The notes under the pieces: generated by a model
Told to the model about the DNA's origin: nothing
The model's input: the letters and a program-made list of their open reading frames with translations, nothing else
Database searches by the model: none
NCBI GenBank assembly: GCA_036244975.1
Contig: BTTE01000025.1
Location: 1-34,063, forward strand
Origin: Sulfidibacterium sp036244975
GTDB taxonomy: Bacteria; Bacteroidota; Bacteroidia; Bacteroidales; F082
Direction of reading: 5' to 3'
Length of the DNA stretch: 34,063 nucleotides
Program-made: the position numbers and the translations under genes
Part shown: piece by piece, positions 24,624 to 33,438 of the stretch
Position numbering within the stretch: position 1 is the first letter of the stretch
How the letters are laid out: each line of letters starts with the position of its first letter

Positions 24624-24958
24624 AAAATAACCATGGGAAAGAGAAAGGAATATCAAATGACGAATAATGAATAAAGTTCGGGGGTAGTCGGTGAGTTGCA
24701 GAGATTGCTTCTTCACCATTGAAAGCCTAAGCTTCAGCATCACACATGCTAACCCGGTGATCATCGCCGGGACGGGTTTGTAACTTCAGGTAACGCCTGA
24801 GGCGGGAGGACTTTAGGGGACTTCTAATAATTACTTCGCATCAAGATTTTCAGTCTTGCATTCTGTTACCAATCCCGTCGATGAAAATAATCAGGGTGTT
24901 TTTAAACTCTTTGGAAATTATTGCTAATTTGCGCACTGATTTACAAATTTTAAATGTT
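24624..24958. other. Gene-free spacer with a structured GC-rich centre
   Basis: Starts with an AATGA-type tract (24647-24676). From about 24751 to 24815 it holds overlapping inverted repeats: CCCGGTGAT-C-ATCGCCGGG, an alternative AACCCG/CGGGTT pairing, and TCAGG-TAACG-CCTGA. TAATTTG at 24925-24931, one base short of a TAnnTTTG box, sits 28 bases before the acs start. No tRNA, known riboswitch or transposase fragment could be recognised. Confidence 0.35.
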
Positions 24959-26881
24959 ATGGTAAACAAGATTACAAGTTTGGCAGAGTACTATCAAAAG
25001 TACAAAGAAAGTGTTGCCGATCCGGAAGAGTTTTGGGCAGGTATTGCCGAGGCTCATTTCTGGCACAAGAAATGGGACAGGGTAGTTGACTGGAAATTTG
25101 ACGGCCCTGCTGCTCCTGATGTTAAATGGTTTGTAAACGGGAAGCTCAATATTACCGAGAATATTTTTGAGCGAAACATGTTCATGCGTAAAAATCAGGC
25201 AGCCCTTATCTGGGAGCCCAACGATCCCGACGAAACGGAGATCAGGCTTACCTACGGAGAACTTTTCGATAAGGTAAAAGAATTTGCCAACGCGTTGCTT
25301 AAGCTCGGTATCCGTAAAGGCGACCGGATAGCACTTTACCTCCCCATGGTTCCCGAATTGGCTATCGCTATGATGGCTTGTGCACGGATTGGGGCCATTC
25401 ATTCTATTATTTTTGCCGGTTTTTCCGCTACCGCTCTGGCCGACCGGATTATTGATGCTTCCGCAAAAATGGTCATCACCTCCGATGGCGGTTTCCGCGG
25501 CACCAAGACCATTCCTTTGAAAGCCATTACGGATGAAGCCCTTGAAAGATGTCCGGGTATAAAGCATGCCGTTGTTCTGAAACGGACAGGTGAAGAAATA
25601 AATATGGTTAAAGGGCGGGATATCTGGTGGAGCGATGCCATTGATGGTGTAGGCACGGATAACAAAGCCGAAGTAATGGATGCCGAAGACACCCTTTTCA
25701 TTCTTTATACCTCAGGGTCAACAGGCAAACCTAAAGGCGTGGTACATACCACTGCCGGTTATATGGTCTATGCGGAATATACTTTTAAAAATGTTTTCCA
25801 GTATAATGAAGGAGACATGTACTGGTGTACTGCCGATATCGGCTGGGTAACCGGTCACTCTTACATTGTTTACGGTCCTTTACTGGCAGGAGCCACCTCC
25901 ATTATGTTTGAAGGAATACCCACTTTTCCCAATGCAGGGCGTTTTTGGGACATTGTGGATAAATACAAAGTAAATCAAATTTACACGGCTCCTACAGCTA
26001 TTCGTGCTTTGATTGCCCAGGGAGATGAATGGGTAACCAAACACGATTTAAGCTCACTGAAAGTGCTGGGAACCGTAGGAGAGCCCATCAATGAAGAAGC
26101 CTGGCGGTGGTACCACGATATGGTAGGCAAAGGGCGTTGCCCCATTGTTGACACCTGGTGGCAAACCGAAACAGGAGGCATACTGATAACTCCTTTGGCC
26201 GGACTTACCCCCACAAAACCGTCCCTGGCAACATTACCATTTCCCGGTATCCAGCCTGTTCTTGTAGACCCCGAAGGGAATGAGCTAAAAGGGAATGGCG
26301 TGGAAGGAATTTTATGCATTAAATATCCGTGGCCCGGAATGATTCGTACCCTTTATGGTGATCACGAACGTTGCCACCAAACTTATTTCTCCACTTTCCC
26401 CGGGTTATACCTTACCGGTGACGGAGCTAAACGCGACGAAGAGGGATACTATCGCATCATCGGACGTATTGACGACGTAATAAACGTCTCGGGACACCGT
26501 ATCGGAACCGCCGAAGTGGAAGATGCTATAAACCAGCATCCCAAAGTGATTGAATCTGCCGTGGTAGGTTATCCGCACAAAATCAAAGGTTCGGGTATTT
26601 ACGCTTATGTCATCTGTCCCGAATTGTCCGATGCCGAAAGAGAAACTATTGAAGCTGAAATCAAGGCTACCGTCAATAAATTTATCGGGGCCATTGCAAA
26701 ACCCGATATGATACAGATTGTCAATGGTTTACCTAAGACACGTTCCGGAAAAATTATGCGGCGTATTCTGCGTAAAATCGGAGAAGGCGATGCGACAAAT
26801 CTCGGCGATACCTCCACGCTGCTTGATCCCAACGTTGTAGAAGAAATTATTGAAGGGGCTAAAGTCGAAGTCAAACGTTAA
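24959..26881 (+). CDS. acs: Acetate--CoA ligase (AMP-forming acetyl-CoA synthetase)
   Basis: A 640-residue ANL-superfamily enzyme that turns acetate, ATP and CoA into acetyl-CoA, AMP and PPi. The ATP-binding loop is YTSGSTGKPKG (about 250-260), the acetate/ATP site motif is DTWWQTETGG (about 400), and the hinge region is GRIDDVINVSGHRIGTAEVE. The acetylation-site motif PKTRSGKIMRR is near the C-terminus, with the reactive Lys at 598 (codon 26750-26752). I start at the ATG at 24959, since the upstream in-frame ATG at 24881 would add 26 residues with no family counterpart. The genes downstream encode a GNAT-fused acyl-CoA synthetase and a sirtuin, the classic enzyme types that switch this lysine off and on. 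Confidence 0.95.
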   Translation: MVNKITSLAEYYQKYKESVADPEEFWAGIAEAHFWHKKWDRVVDWKFDGPAAPDVKWFVNGKLNITENIFERNMFMRKNQAALIWEPNDPDETEIRLTYGELFDKVKEFANALLKLGIRKGDRIALYLPMVPELAIAMMACARIGAIHSIIFAGFSATALADRIIDASAKMVITSDGGFRGTKTIPLKAITDEALERCPGIKHAVVLKRTGEEINMVKGRDIWWSDAIDGVGTDNKAEVMDAEDTLFILYTSGSTGKPKGVVHTTAGYMVYAEYTFKNVFQYNEGDMYWCTADIGWVTGHSYIVYGPLLAGATSIMFEGIPTFPNAGRFWDIVDKYKVNQIYTAPTAIRALIAQGDEWVTKHDLSSLKVLGTVGEPINEEAWRWYHDMVGKGRCPIVDTWWQTETGGILITPLAGLTPTKPSLATLPFPGIQPVLVDPEGNELKGNGVEGILCIKYPWPGMIRTLYGDHERCHQTYFSTFPGLYLTGDGAKRDEEGYYRIIGRIDDVINVSGHRIGTAEVEDAINQHPKVIESAVVGYPHKIKGSGIYAYVICPELSDAERETIEAEIKATVNKFIGAIAKPDMIQIVNGLPKTRSGKIMRRILRKIGEGDATNLGDTSTLLDPNVVEEIIEGAKVEVKR

Positions 26882-27187
26882 ACTTATTTTATTTTGCGGC
26901 CCGACTCAGGTTATTACCGGAATAATGGAATTTAAGAAAGGTAATACTTTCGGAACTGCCGCTTTGCCTTCCATAGTTTTTTCCGGTTTACACTCGTTGG
27001 TTTAATTCTGTTTGGGAAAAGGAGCCGGATTTCCGAAAAACCCGGCTCATTCACTGGTCGGGGTCTCTTCTTCCGGGACTTTTTTTATCATGCAACTATG
27101 CTGCTGTTTTTTTGTTTATTTTTGTTAAAATCCGGAACAGATGGTTCCTCATTTTACTTTATTTGATAACTTTTAAAACGATGCTCT
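26882..27187. other. Spacer between acs and the acyl-CoA synthetase/GNAT gene
   Basis: The 306 bases contain a hairpin GAGCCGG...CCGGCTC (27022-27048, 13-base loop) without a T-run, which may mark the acs transcript end, and a -7-like box further on (27117-27124). Nothing else was recognised. Confidence 0.4.
27117..27124 (+). promoter_or_regulatory. -7 box TATTTTTG upstream of the acyl-CoA synthetase/GNAT gene
   Basis: Fits TAnnTTTG. The implied start near 27131 gives a leader of about 57 bases. No well-spaced -33 TTTG was found. Confidence 0.4.
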
Positions 27188-29884
27188 ATGTCTGTCCGAA
27201 AACTTGATAATATTTTCAGACCAGAGCACATAGCCCTCATTGGCGTTAACCACGACCCGAAAAGTATAGGCGGTATTACACTGCGCAATTTAATAGAGAG
27301 TGGTTTTTCCGGAGTCATTTATCCCGTCAATGTCAAACGCGAAGCGGTTCTCGGCATTCCGTGCTATCCACGGGTTGACAGCCTCCCCAAAAAGCCTGAT
27401 CTCGCCGTTATTATGTCGCCGGCACGTGAAGTCCCCGACATGATTGACCAATGCGGGAAGGCAGGCATCAACGGTATCATTATTATGTCGGACGGTTTTA
27501 AGGAAACGGGCGAACGAGGGAAAGCGCTGGAAGAGGAATTAAAACGCAGGACAAAAAAATACCCGGATATGCGGGTTTTGGGTCCTAATAGTATGGGCGT
27601 CATTGTACCCGGCCTGAACCTGAACGTCAGTTTTGTCAGCAGCACGCCCAAAAAGGGACACATGGCTTTCATCTCGCAATCGGGAGCGCTCGGAGCTACG
27701 CTGCTTGACTGGGCAAAGGAAACAAAAGTGGGGTTCTCCTTTTTTGTTTCCATTGGTAACGCCATGGATGTTACTTTTGGAGATCTTATCGATTATTTCG
27801 GACAGGACGTCAACACTTACTCTATCATTCTTTATGTGGAAACACTGGGTAATGCACGTCGTTTTCTGTCCGCAGCCCGTGCTTTTGCCCGGAAAAAGCC
27901 CATTATTGTCTATAAATCCGGCCGGTTTCCCGAATCTGCACAAGCGGCTTCTTCCCATACAGGTGCCATGGCTTCCAAAGACAATGTTTGCGATGCTTTG
28001 CTTCGTCGTGCAGGCCTTGCGCGCGTCTATAACATGGGAAATATTTTTGATTTCAGCGATTTGGTGGGCAGGAAAAAAATTCCCAAAGGCTCCGGCCTTG
28101 CCATCATCACCAATGCAGGGGGTCCGGGGGTCATGGCTACCGATGCTCTCATTGCCCAGGGTGGTCAGCTCGTAAAACTTTCGGAAAGCGTTTTACAAAA
28201 ACTGGACAAATTGCTGCCTCCCTATTGGTCGCACAACAATCCGGTGGATGTTTTGGGAGATGCCTCTCCCACACGTATTGGAAAAGCCGTGGAAACTGTT
28301 CTGGAAGATGAACAAATCAATGCTGTTTTGGTCATTATTACACCACAGGCCATGACTAAGCCCGAAGCTACCGCCCGTACGCTCATCAATATTGCATCGA
28401 AAACTACCAAACTGATTATGACCTCCTGGATGGGCGGTCTGAGCATGCACAACAGCAACACCATATTAAGTGAAGCACAGCTCCCGGCTTATGCTACTCC
28501 CGAACAAGCTATACAGGCTTATATGACACTGATACACTACTCGAAAAATCTGGATATGCTCTTTGAAACCCCCAAAGAGATTCCGGTTTCCTTTAGTTAC
28601 GATCGCGACAACCTGCGAAAGAAGTATGTTAAAAATATCTTTCCTAAAAACCGTATCCTTTCGGAAAATGACTCCAAAATGCTCATTGCCGATTACGGGA
28701 TTCCCGTAACACATCCCCGGCTGGCAAGAGATGAGGAAGAGGCCATCAATATTGCCCGTGAAAAAAGCTATCCTGTCGTTTTAAAAATACAATCGCCCGA
28801 TATCACCCACAAATCAGATGTGGGAGGTGTTTTTCTGAACATTGCCAGCGATGATATGCTGCGGGTCGGCTACCGCCAGCTGATCGAAAATATTCATCAC
28901 CATCAGCCTTCGGCACATATTGACGGAGTAACCGTGCAAAAAATGGCCGACACCCAAAACGCCGTGGAGCTAATTGTCGGTTTCAAAAAAGAAGAATTGT
29001 TCGGAACGGTTATGCTTGTGGGGATGGGAGGTATCACGGCGGAACTTTTTAAAGACCAGCGGCTGGAATTTCCCCCGCTTAACGAACGACTGGCCCGGCA
29101 AATGATAGAGTCGTTAAAAATTTATCCGTTGCTTCAGGGCTATCGGGGCAGTCCGCCAAAAAATATCGACAAGCTGGTGGAGGTATTGATTCGCCTCTCT
29201 TATCTCGCCGCCGATTATCCCGAAATTGACGAGTTGGATATCAACCCTCTCCTTGTTACGCCGAAAGATGTCATCGCCCTTGATGCACGTATTGTTATTG
29301 ATCCGGGCGAACTGGGGAAGGAGATCATCGACTACCGTCATTTGCTCATACGTCCCTATCCCGAAAGACTGGTAAAAACCGCTAAGCTGCGTGATGGAAA
29401 GGAAGTTATCCTTCGTCCCATTAAACCTGAAGATGAGCCGCTTTGGCTGGAGATGCTGGGAACCTGTTCCAAAAATTCCATTTACCACCGGTTTCGCTAC
29501 GATTTTCATTACAAATCACACGAAATAGCTACCGAGTTTTGTTACATCGATTACGACCGCGAAATGGCTATTGTTGCCGAGGTGGAGGAAAATGGCAAAA
29601 GGCTGCTAATTGGCGAGGGCCGTCTCATTGCCGACCCTGACCTTGAAATGGCAGAATATGCCGTGCTGGTGGCCGACCGGTGGCAGAAAAAAGACCTGGG
29701 TTTTCTGCTGACGGAATATTGCCTCCGGATTGCCCGGGTTATCGGTGTTAAAAGAGTGGCGGCGGAAACCACTCTTGACAACAAAGCCATGCTGAACCTG
29801 TTTAAAAAGTTAGGATTCACGCTTATTTTTAACCAGGATACCACCGTAACAATATCAAAAGAAATTAAATCAATTAGTGATTAA
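27188..29884 (+). CDS. ADP-forming acyl-CoA synthetase fused to a GNAT acetyltransferase
   Basis: An 898-residue fusion. Order: CoA-binding domain (about 8-130), succinyl-CoA-ligase-like domains (about 145-460), ATP-grasp domain (about 490-705), GNAT domain (about 725-895). The phosphorelay histidines of ADP-forming acetyl-CoA synthetases are kept: His257 in ASSHTGAMAS and His541 in ITHKSDVGGV. Pat/YfiQ-type protein acetyltransferases share this layout but typically have an inactive synthetase half, so this one may do both reactions. In the GNAT domain the acetyl-CoA pyrophosphate loop reads WQKKDLG (832-838), with Asp836 where Q/RxxGxG/A expects Gly. The nearby Acs and sirtuin suggest that Acs Lys598 is a substrate. 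Expected products are acetyl-CoA with ADP/ATP exchange, or acetyl-lysine. Confidence 0.9.
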   Translation: MSVRKLDNIFRPEHIALIGVNHDPKSIGGITLRNLIESGFSGVIYPVNVKREAVLGIPCYPRVDSLPKKPDLAVIMSPAREVPDMIDQCGKAGINGIIIMSDGFKETGERGKALEEELKRRTKKYPDMRVLGPNSMGVIVPGLNLNVSFVSSTPKKGHMAFISQSGALGATLLDWAKETKVGFSFFVSIGNAMDVTFGDLIDYFGQDVNTYSIILYVETLGNARRFLSAARAFARKKPIIVYKSGRFPESAQAASSHTGAMASKDNVCDALLRRAGLARVYNMGNIFDFSDLVGRKKIPKGSGLAIITNAGGPGVMATDALIAQGGQLVKLSESVLQKLDKLLPPYWSHNNPVDVLGDASPTRIGKAVETVLEDEQINAVLVIITPQAMTKPEATARTLINIASKTTKLIMTSWMGGLSMHNSNTILSEAQLPAYATPEQAIQAYMTLIHYSKNLDMLFETPKEIPVSFSYDRDNLRKKYVKNIFPKNRILSENDSKMLIADYGIPVTHPRLARDEEEAINIAREKSYPVVLKIQSPDITHKSDVGGVFLNIASDDMLRVGYRQLIENIHHHQPSAHIDGVTVQKMADTQNAVELIVGFKKEELFGTVMLVGMGGITAELFKDQRLEFPPLNERLARQMIESLKIYPLLQGYRGSPPKNIDKLVEVLIRLSYLAADYPEIDELDINPLLVTPKDVIALDARIVIDPGELGKEIIDYRHLLIRPYPERLVKTAKLRDGKEVILRPIKPEDEPLWLEMLGTCSKNSIYHRFRYDFHYKSHEIATEFCYIDYDREMAIVAEVEENGKRLLIGEGRLIADPDLEMAEYAVLVADRWQKKDLGFLLTEYCLRIARVIGVKRVAAETTLDNKAMLNLFKKLGFTLIFNQDTTVTISKEIKSISD

Positions 29885-29928
29885 AGGGCCTCTGTTTATT
29901 TAAAGGCAAATGATAAGGATTTTAAGGG

Positions 29929-30081
29929 ATGAAAAATGTAAGACAAAAATTTTTTACCGGGAGTATTATCCGAAAACTTAAAATTGGAAAATACCTCAAA
30001 CCGGAGGTGTTGGAATGGGCGTGGTTTAGGAAGCCAATTCTCCGGCTTTTACGGGATAGGAGAGTAAATAATTACAAATAG
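29929..30081 (+). CDS. Possible 50-residue basic protein
   Basis: An ATG-initiated frame (starts MKNVRQKFFTGSIIRKLKIG, ends RDRRVNNYK) fills most of the gap between the GNAT-fusion gene and the sirtuin, stopping 15 bases before the sirtuin TTG. It is strongly basic with two tryptophans (LEWAWF). I recognise no family. Fifty codons can be open by chance, so this is only a candidate. Confidence 0.25.
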   Translation: MKNVRQKFFTGSIIRKLKIGKYLKPEVLEWAWFRKPILRLLRDRRVNNYK

Positions 30082-30096
30082 TTAAAAGGAATTGTA

Positions 30097-30888
30097 TTGA
30101 CAACGACCAAAAATATCAAAAAAGCGGCCTTAATTCTCCGGCAGGCAAAATATACTGTTGTTTTTACCGGAGCAGGCATTTCGGTTGAAAGTGGTCTTCC
30201 CACTTTCCGCGGAGAAGGCGGCATTTGGAAAGAAGTGAATCCTAACTATTTCAATATTGATTTTTTTCATAAAAAACCACGGCTTACCTGGGAGATCATC
30301 AAAAAGGTCTTTTACGATCCGCTGACGAATGTAAAACCCAACATAGCCCATCATATCTTGTCTGTCATGGGTCAACACGGTATTATTCAGACTATTATCA
30401 CCCAAAACATTGACCATTTGCATCAGGAAGCCGGATACCAAAAGGTAATTGAATTACATGGTACTTACCGCCGGTTGGTTTGTACCAAATGTTCAACGGA
30501 ATACGACTACAGTTTTACCGATTTGAACTATCTCCCTCCTACCTGCTTTGTCTGCCGCGGAGTATTAAAACCCGATTTTGTATTCTTTAATGAGGAACTC
30601 TCGCCCGTTGTCAAGCGTAAAGCTTTTGAAGAAGTTCAAAAGGCAGATGTTTTTTTGGTTATCGGAACGCGTGCAGAAGTTTATCCGGCTAACACCATGC
30701 CCCGGCTCGCAAAGGAGAGAGGAGCCGCCATTATTGAAATTAACCTGAACGAATCCCCGTTTACAGAACATTATACCGATCTCTTTATAAAAATGGGAGC
30801 CGGGGAGGCTATGAAGCAGCTTTGCCAGCTGCTTGCCTGCCGGCAGGAAGGGGGAAATTCCAGTCGCCAAATACTCAAAAACAAATGA
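30097..30888 (+). CDS. cobB: NAD-dependent protein deacylase (sirtuin, CobB-like)
   Basis: A 263-residue Sir2-family enzyme that removes acetyl groups from lysines using NAD+, giving nicotinamide and O-acetyl-ADP-ribose. Motifs are FTGAGIS (23-29), LPTFRG, TQNIDHLH (102-109), catalytic His121 in ELHGT, and a zinc site with Cys129, Cys132, Cys150 and Cys153. VIGTRAEVYPANTM follows in the Rossmann part. The start is a TTG at 30097, the only start that leaves the family's normal lead before GAGIS. The Tyr/Arg pair of desuccinylase-type sirtuins is not evident, so deacetylation is more likely. It lies downstream of acs and the GNAT-fusion gene. Confidence 0.9.
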   Translation: MTTTKNIKKAALILRQAKYTVVFTGAGISVESGLPTFRGEGGIWKEVNPNYFNIDFFHKKPRLTWEIIKKVFYDPLTNVKPNIAHHILSVMGQHGIIQTIITQNIDHLHQEAGYQKVIELHGTYRRLVCTKCSTEYDYSFTDLNYLPPTCFVCRGVLKPDFVFFNEELSPVVKRKAFEEVQKADVFLVIGTRAEVYPANTMPRLAKERGAAIIEINLNESPFTEHYTDLFIKMGAGEAMKQLCQLLACRQEGGNSSRQILKNK

Positions 30889-31156
30889 TACTGCCTGAAT
30901 TTTAAAGTACGGGAAAGAGAAGCTTACAGATATAGAGATATACAACATTTAAAAACCCACCGGGAAAAAATATGCTGAGCATAACGCCGTCAAAGTCAAT
31001 GTGTTCCTCTCCAAAATCCCATGTAGCTTTAAAGTAACTCCTATCTTAAACACGTTAGACACCAATTAAAAAAGATTTGCCACCAAAATTCATGCCAGTT
31101 TGAAAATCTTTTTACATTTGTAATATGTTAGAAATAAAAAACTAAATATCTTACTT
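30889..31156. other. Spacer upstream of rpoN
   Basis: A/T-rich spacer with no gene recognised. It contains a -7 box TACATTTG at 31113-31120. A GTTAGAC sequence resembles an attC R' box but has no partner, so it was dismissed. Confidence 0.4.
31113..31120 (+). promoter_or_regulatory. -7 box TACATTTG upstream of rpoN
   Basis: Fits TAnnTTTG and would start the transcript near 31127, about 30 bases before the rpoN ATG. The nearest TTTG (31099-31102) is too close to be the -33 element. Confidence 0.5.
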
Positions 31157-32647
31157 ATGTTAAGGCAACGCCTGCAGCAGAAATTATTACAGAAACTTTC
31201 GCCACAGCAAATTTTGCTAATGAAATTGTTGCAGGTCCCCACCACTGAACTTGAACAACGGATAAAACAGGAAATTGAAGAAAATCCTGCGCTTGAAGCA
31301 GACAATATTGATAGCCATGAAGAGGAATATTCCCAGCCGGAAGATACTGATAATAATAATGAACCCGAAATTCAGGAGAACAGTGAGGCGGAAAGTCAAG
31401 AAGATTTCGACATGGAAGATTACTATAAAGGCGAAGATGAAATTCCCGAATACAAGCTACAAGCTAACAACTACAGCCGCGATGAAGAATACAGGGAGAT
31501 TCCCTTCTCCACAGGCATTAGCTTTCACGAGCTGCTGAAGCAACAACTCGGTATGCAGCATCTGGACGAGTATAAATTGCGTATTGGTATCTATATTATC
31601 GGAAACATTGATGATTCGGGCTACCTGCATCGTTCTGCCGATGCCATAATTGATGATCTTGCTTTCATGCATAATATTAATGCAAAAAAAGAAGATGTGG
31701 AAGAAGTGCTGGCCATAATTCAGGATTTTGACCCCCCCGGTGTGGGTGCGCGGAACCTGCAGGAGTGTCTGCTTATCCAGATAGAGCATAAGAAGAAAAC
31801 ACAAAATTCCGAAACATTCGAATTAGCTCACAAAATTCTCAAACGATACTTTAACGAATTTACCAAAAAACATTATCAGAAAATTATGAAACGGGCTGAT
31901 ATATCGGAGAGTCAGCTAAAAGCAGCCATAGATATTATCCTGACACTAAATCCCAAGCCTGGGAATTCATTGGTCGAGACTTCCCGTAACAATCACTACA
32001 TCATCCCCGATTTTACCATCAACAACAACAATGGCGAATTGGAACTAACGCTGAATACCTGGAATACCCCGGAACTCAGGGTGAGCCATACTTATTCCCA
32101 CATGCTTCAGGATCTGGCTAACGGCAAACGGGGAAAGGCGGAGAAAGAAGCCTTTAGTTTCATTAAAAAGAAAATGGATTCGGCAAAATGGTTTATCGAG
32201 GCAGTGAAACAACGACAAAATACACTCTATATCACCATGAAAGCTATTATGGATTACCAGCGCAAGTATTTCCTCACCGGCGATGAAACCAATCTGCACC
32301 CAATGATTTTGAAAAATATTGCCGATATTGTAGGGATGGATATCTCCACCGTTTCGCGCGTTGCGAACAGCAAATATGTACAAACACCATTTGGCACGTT
32401 CCTTCTGAAAAGCTTTTTCAGCGAATCGATGCAGAAGGAAGACGGTGAAGAAGTCTCAACACGCGAAGTAAAAACCATTCTGAAAGATCTGATTGTATCA
32501 GAGGATAAAAAAAAACCGCTTACCGATGAACAGCTTATGCAGGCGCTTAAAGAAAAAGGATATGCCATTGCCCGGCGTACCGTTGCCAAATATCGCGAAC
32601 AACTCGGTATTCCCGTGGCCCGGCTACGCAAAGAACTTCGTGTCTGA
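31157..32647 (+). CDS. rpoN: RNA polymerase sigma-54 factor
   Basis: A 496-residue sigma-54 that directs RNA polymerase to -24/-12 promoters, opened only by AAA+ enhancer-binding activators. Region I is Gln/Leu-rich at the N-terminus (LQQKLLQKLSPQQILLMKLL). Region II is acidic (about 50-100, many Glu/Asp). The core-binding and DNA-binding domains follow, with a helix-turn-helix around DIVGMDISTVSRVANSKYV. The RpoN box ARRTVAKYRE (472-481) is intact. No activator gene is in the window. It is followed after 44 bases by a PAP2-like membrane protein, possibly on the same transcript. Confidence 0.96.
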   Translation: MLRQRLQQKLLQKLSPQQILLMKLLQVPTTELEQRIKQEIEENPALEADNIDSHEEEYSQPEDTDNNNEPEIQENSEAESQEDFDMEDYYKGEDEIPEYKLQANNYSRDEEYREIPFSTGISFHELLKQQLGMQHLDEYKLRIGIYIIGNIDDSGYLHRSADAIIDDLAFMHNINAKKEDVEEVLAIIQDFDPPGVGARNLQECLLIQIEHKKKTQNSETFELAHKILKRYFNEFTKKHYQKIMKRADISESQLKAAIDIILTLNPKPGNSLVETSRNNHYIIPDFTINNNNGELELTLNTWNTPELRVSHTYSHMLQDLANGKRGKAEKEAFSFIKKKMDSAKWFIEAVKQRQNTLYITMKAIMDYQRKYFLTGDETNLHPMILKNIADIVGMDISTVSRVANSKYVQTPFGTFLLKSFFSESMQKEDGEEVSTREVKTILKDLIVSEDKKKPLTDEQLMQALKEKGYAIARRTVAKYREQLGIPVARLRKELRV

Positions 32648-32691
32648 CCCATAAAATTATTGCAAAAATTACACTTAAAAAAATTATTTTA

Positions 32692-33303
32692 ATGGAAAAA
32701 ATATTCGCCCGCGTACTTTCGATAATCTTTCATCCTTTGTTGGTTCCTACCTGGTTTTTACTGATACTGTTCAAATTACCATTTTATACACACCTGAACT
32801 TTCCGACTAAAATCAATGCCATGGTGCTGTTTTTTGTTTTTGTTATGACTTTTGTTCTTCCTGCTTTGGCAGCAACAGGTATGTGGTTTCTTAAACTGAT
32901 AGAAAATCTGGAAATGCGCCAGCGGCATGAACGAACGTTTCCCATGATTGCTATCGCTGTCTTTTTTTATATTACTTTTTATTTATTGAAACAACTATCT
33001 GTTTTCCAGGCTGTAACTATTTTTATGCTTGGGTCAACGATGCTTGTAGTATTGGGATTGGGATTCAATTATTTTTACAAAATAAGCCAACACATGATTG
33101 CCTGGGGAGGACTTACGGGTGCCCTGATAGCTTTGGGATTATCGTTGCATTCGCCGTTCTATTTTTGGCTTTTCGGCATCATCATGGTATCCGGAATAAT
33201 GGGTTTCGCCAGGCTGAAAACAGCATCGCATACACCTTTTGAAATTTACAGTGGCTATCTGTTGGGGGTTCTGGTTATGACCGGCCTGTTCCTTTACTTA
33301 TAA
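32692..33303 (+). CDS. PAP2-superfamily-like integral membrane protein
   Basis: A 203-residue protein with five or six hydrophobic segments. Near the C-terminus, ISQHMIAWGGLTGAL and ARLKTASHTPFEIYSGYLLG resemble the second and third PAP2 phosphatase motifs. The Arg and His of SRxxxxxHxxxD are kept, but the last acidic residue is Glu. The first PAP2 motif is not obvious. Lipid-phosphate phosphatase activity is therefore plausible but uncertain. It starts 44 bases after rpoN, and no terminator is visible between them. Confidence 0.7.
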   Translation: MEKIFARVLSIIFHPLLVPTWFLLILFKLPFYTHLNFPTKINAMVLFFVFVMTFVLPALAATGMWFLKLIENLEMRQRHERTFPMIAIAVFFYITFYLLKQLSVFQAVTIFMLGSTMLVVLGLGFNYFYKISQHMIAWGGLTGALIALGLSLHSPFYFWLFGIIMVSGIMGFARLKTASHTPFEIYSGYLLGVLVMTGLFLYL

Positions 33304-33363
33304 AAAGATATCCTCAGTTGTGCCTAATTTCTATAATCTGAAATAAAAATAAATTGTAAAATT

Positions 33364-33435
33364 ATCTAACGACCAAGCTCACCTGGCGCTTTTAAGCGCA
33401 GCGAAAAAGCGGTCAGGTGCAGCGCATTGTTAGGC
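33364..33435 (-). mobile_element. attC recombination site (integron cassette type)
   Basis: On the minus strand the 72 bases run from R'' GCCTAAC (33429-33435) to R' GTTAGAT (33364-33370), fitting RYYYAAC...GTTRRRY. Inside, GCT-G-CACCTG pairs with CAGGTG-AGC, leaving one extrahelical G in the L'' arm. Unpaired spacers of 5 and 6 bases separate the L and R boxes. The tip holds a small GCGCTT/AAGCGC hairpin. All of these are attC folding hallmarks. It begins 3 bases after the hicA stop, where an attC belongs in a cassette. Confidence 0.75.
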
Positions 33436-33438
33436 CTT

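Noticed and set aside
24881..24958. Upstream start for acs adding 26 residues
   Set aside because: The extension has no family counterpart, and the near-promoter box lies inside it.
27022..27048. Hairpin after acs as an intrinsic terminator
   Set aside because: A 13-base loop and no T-run make a standard terminator unlikely; noted only within the spacer entry.
31050..31070. GTTAGAC as an attC R' box before rpoN
   Set aside because: No matching R'' or stem can be found upstream or downstream.
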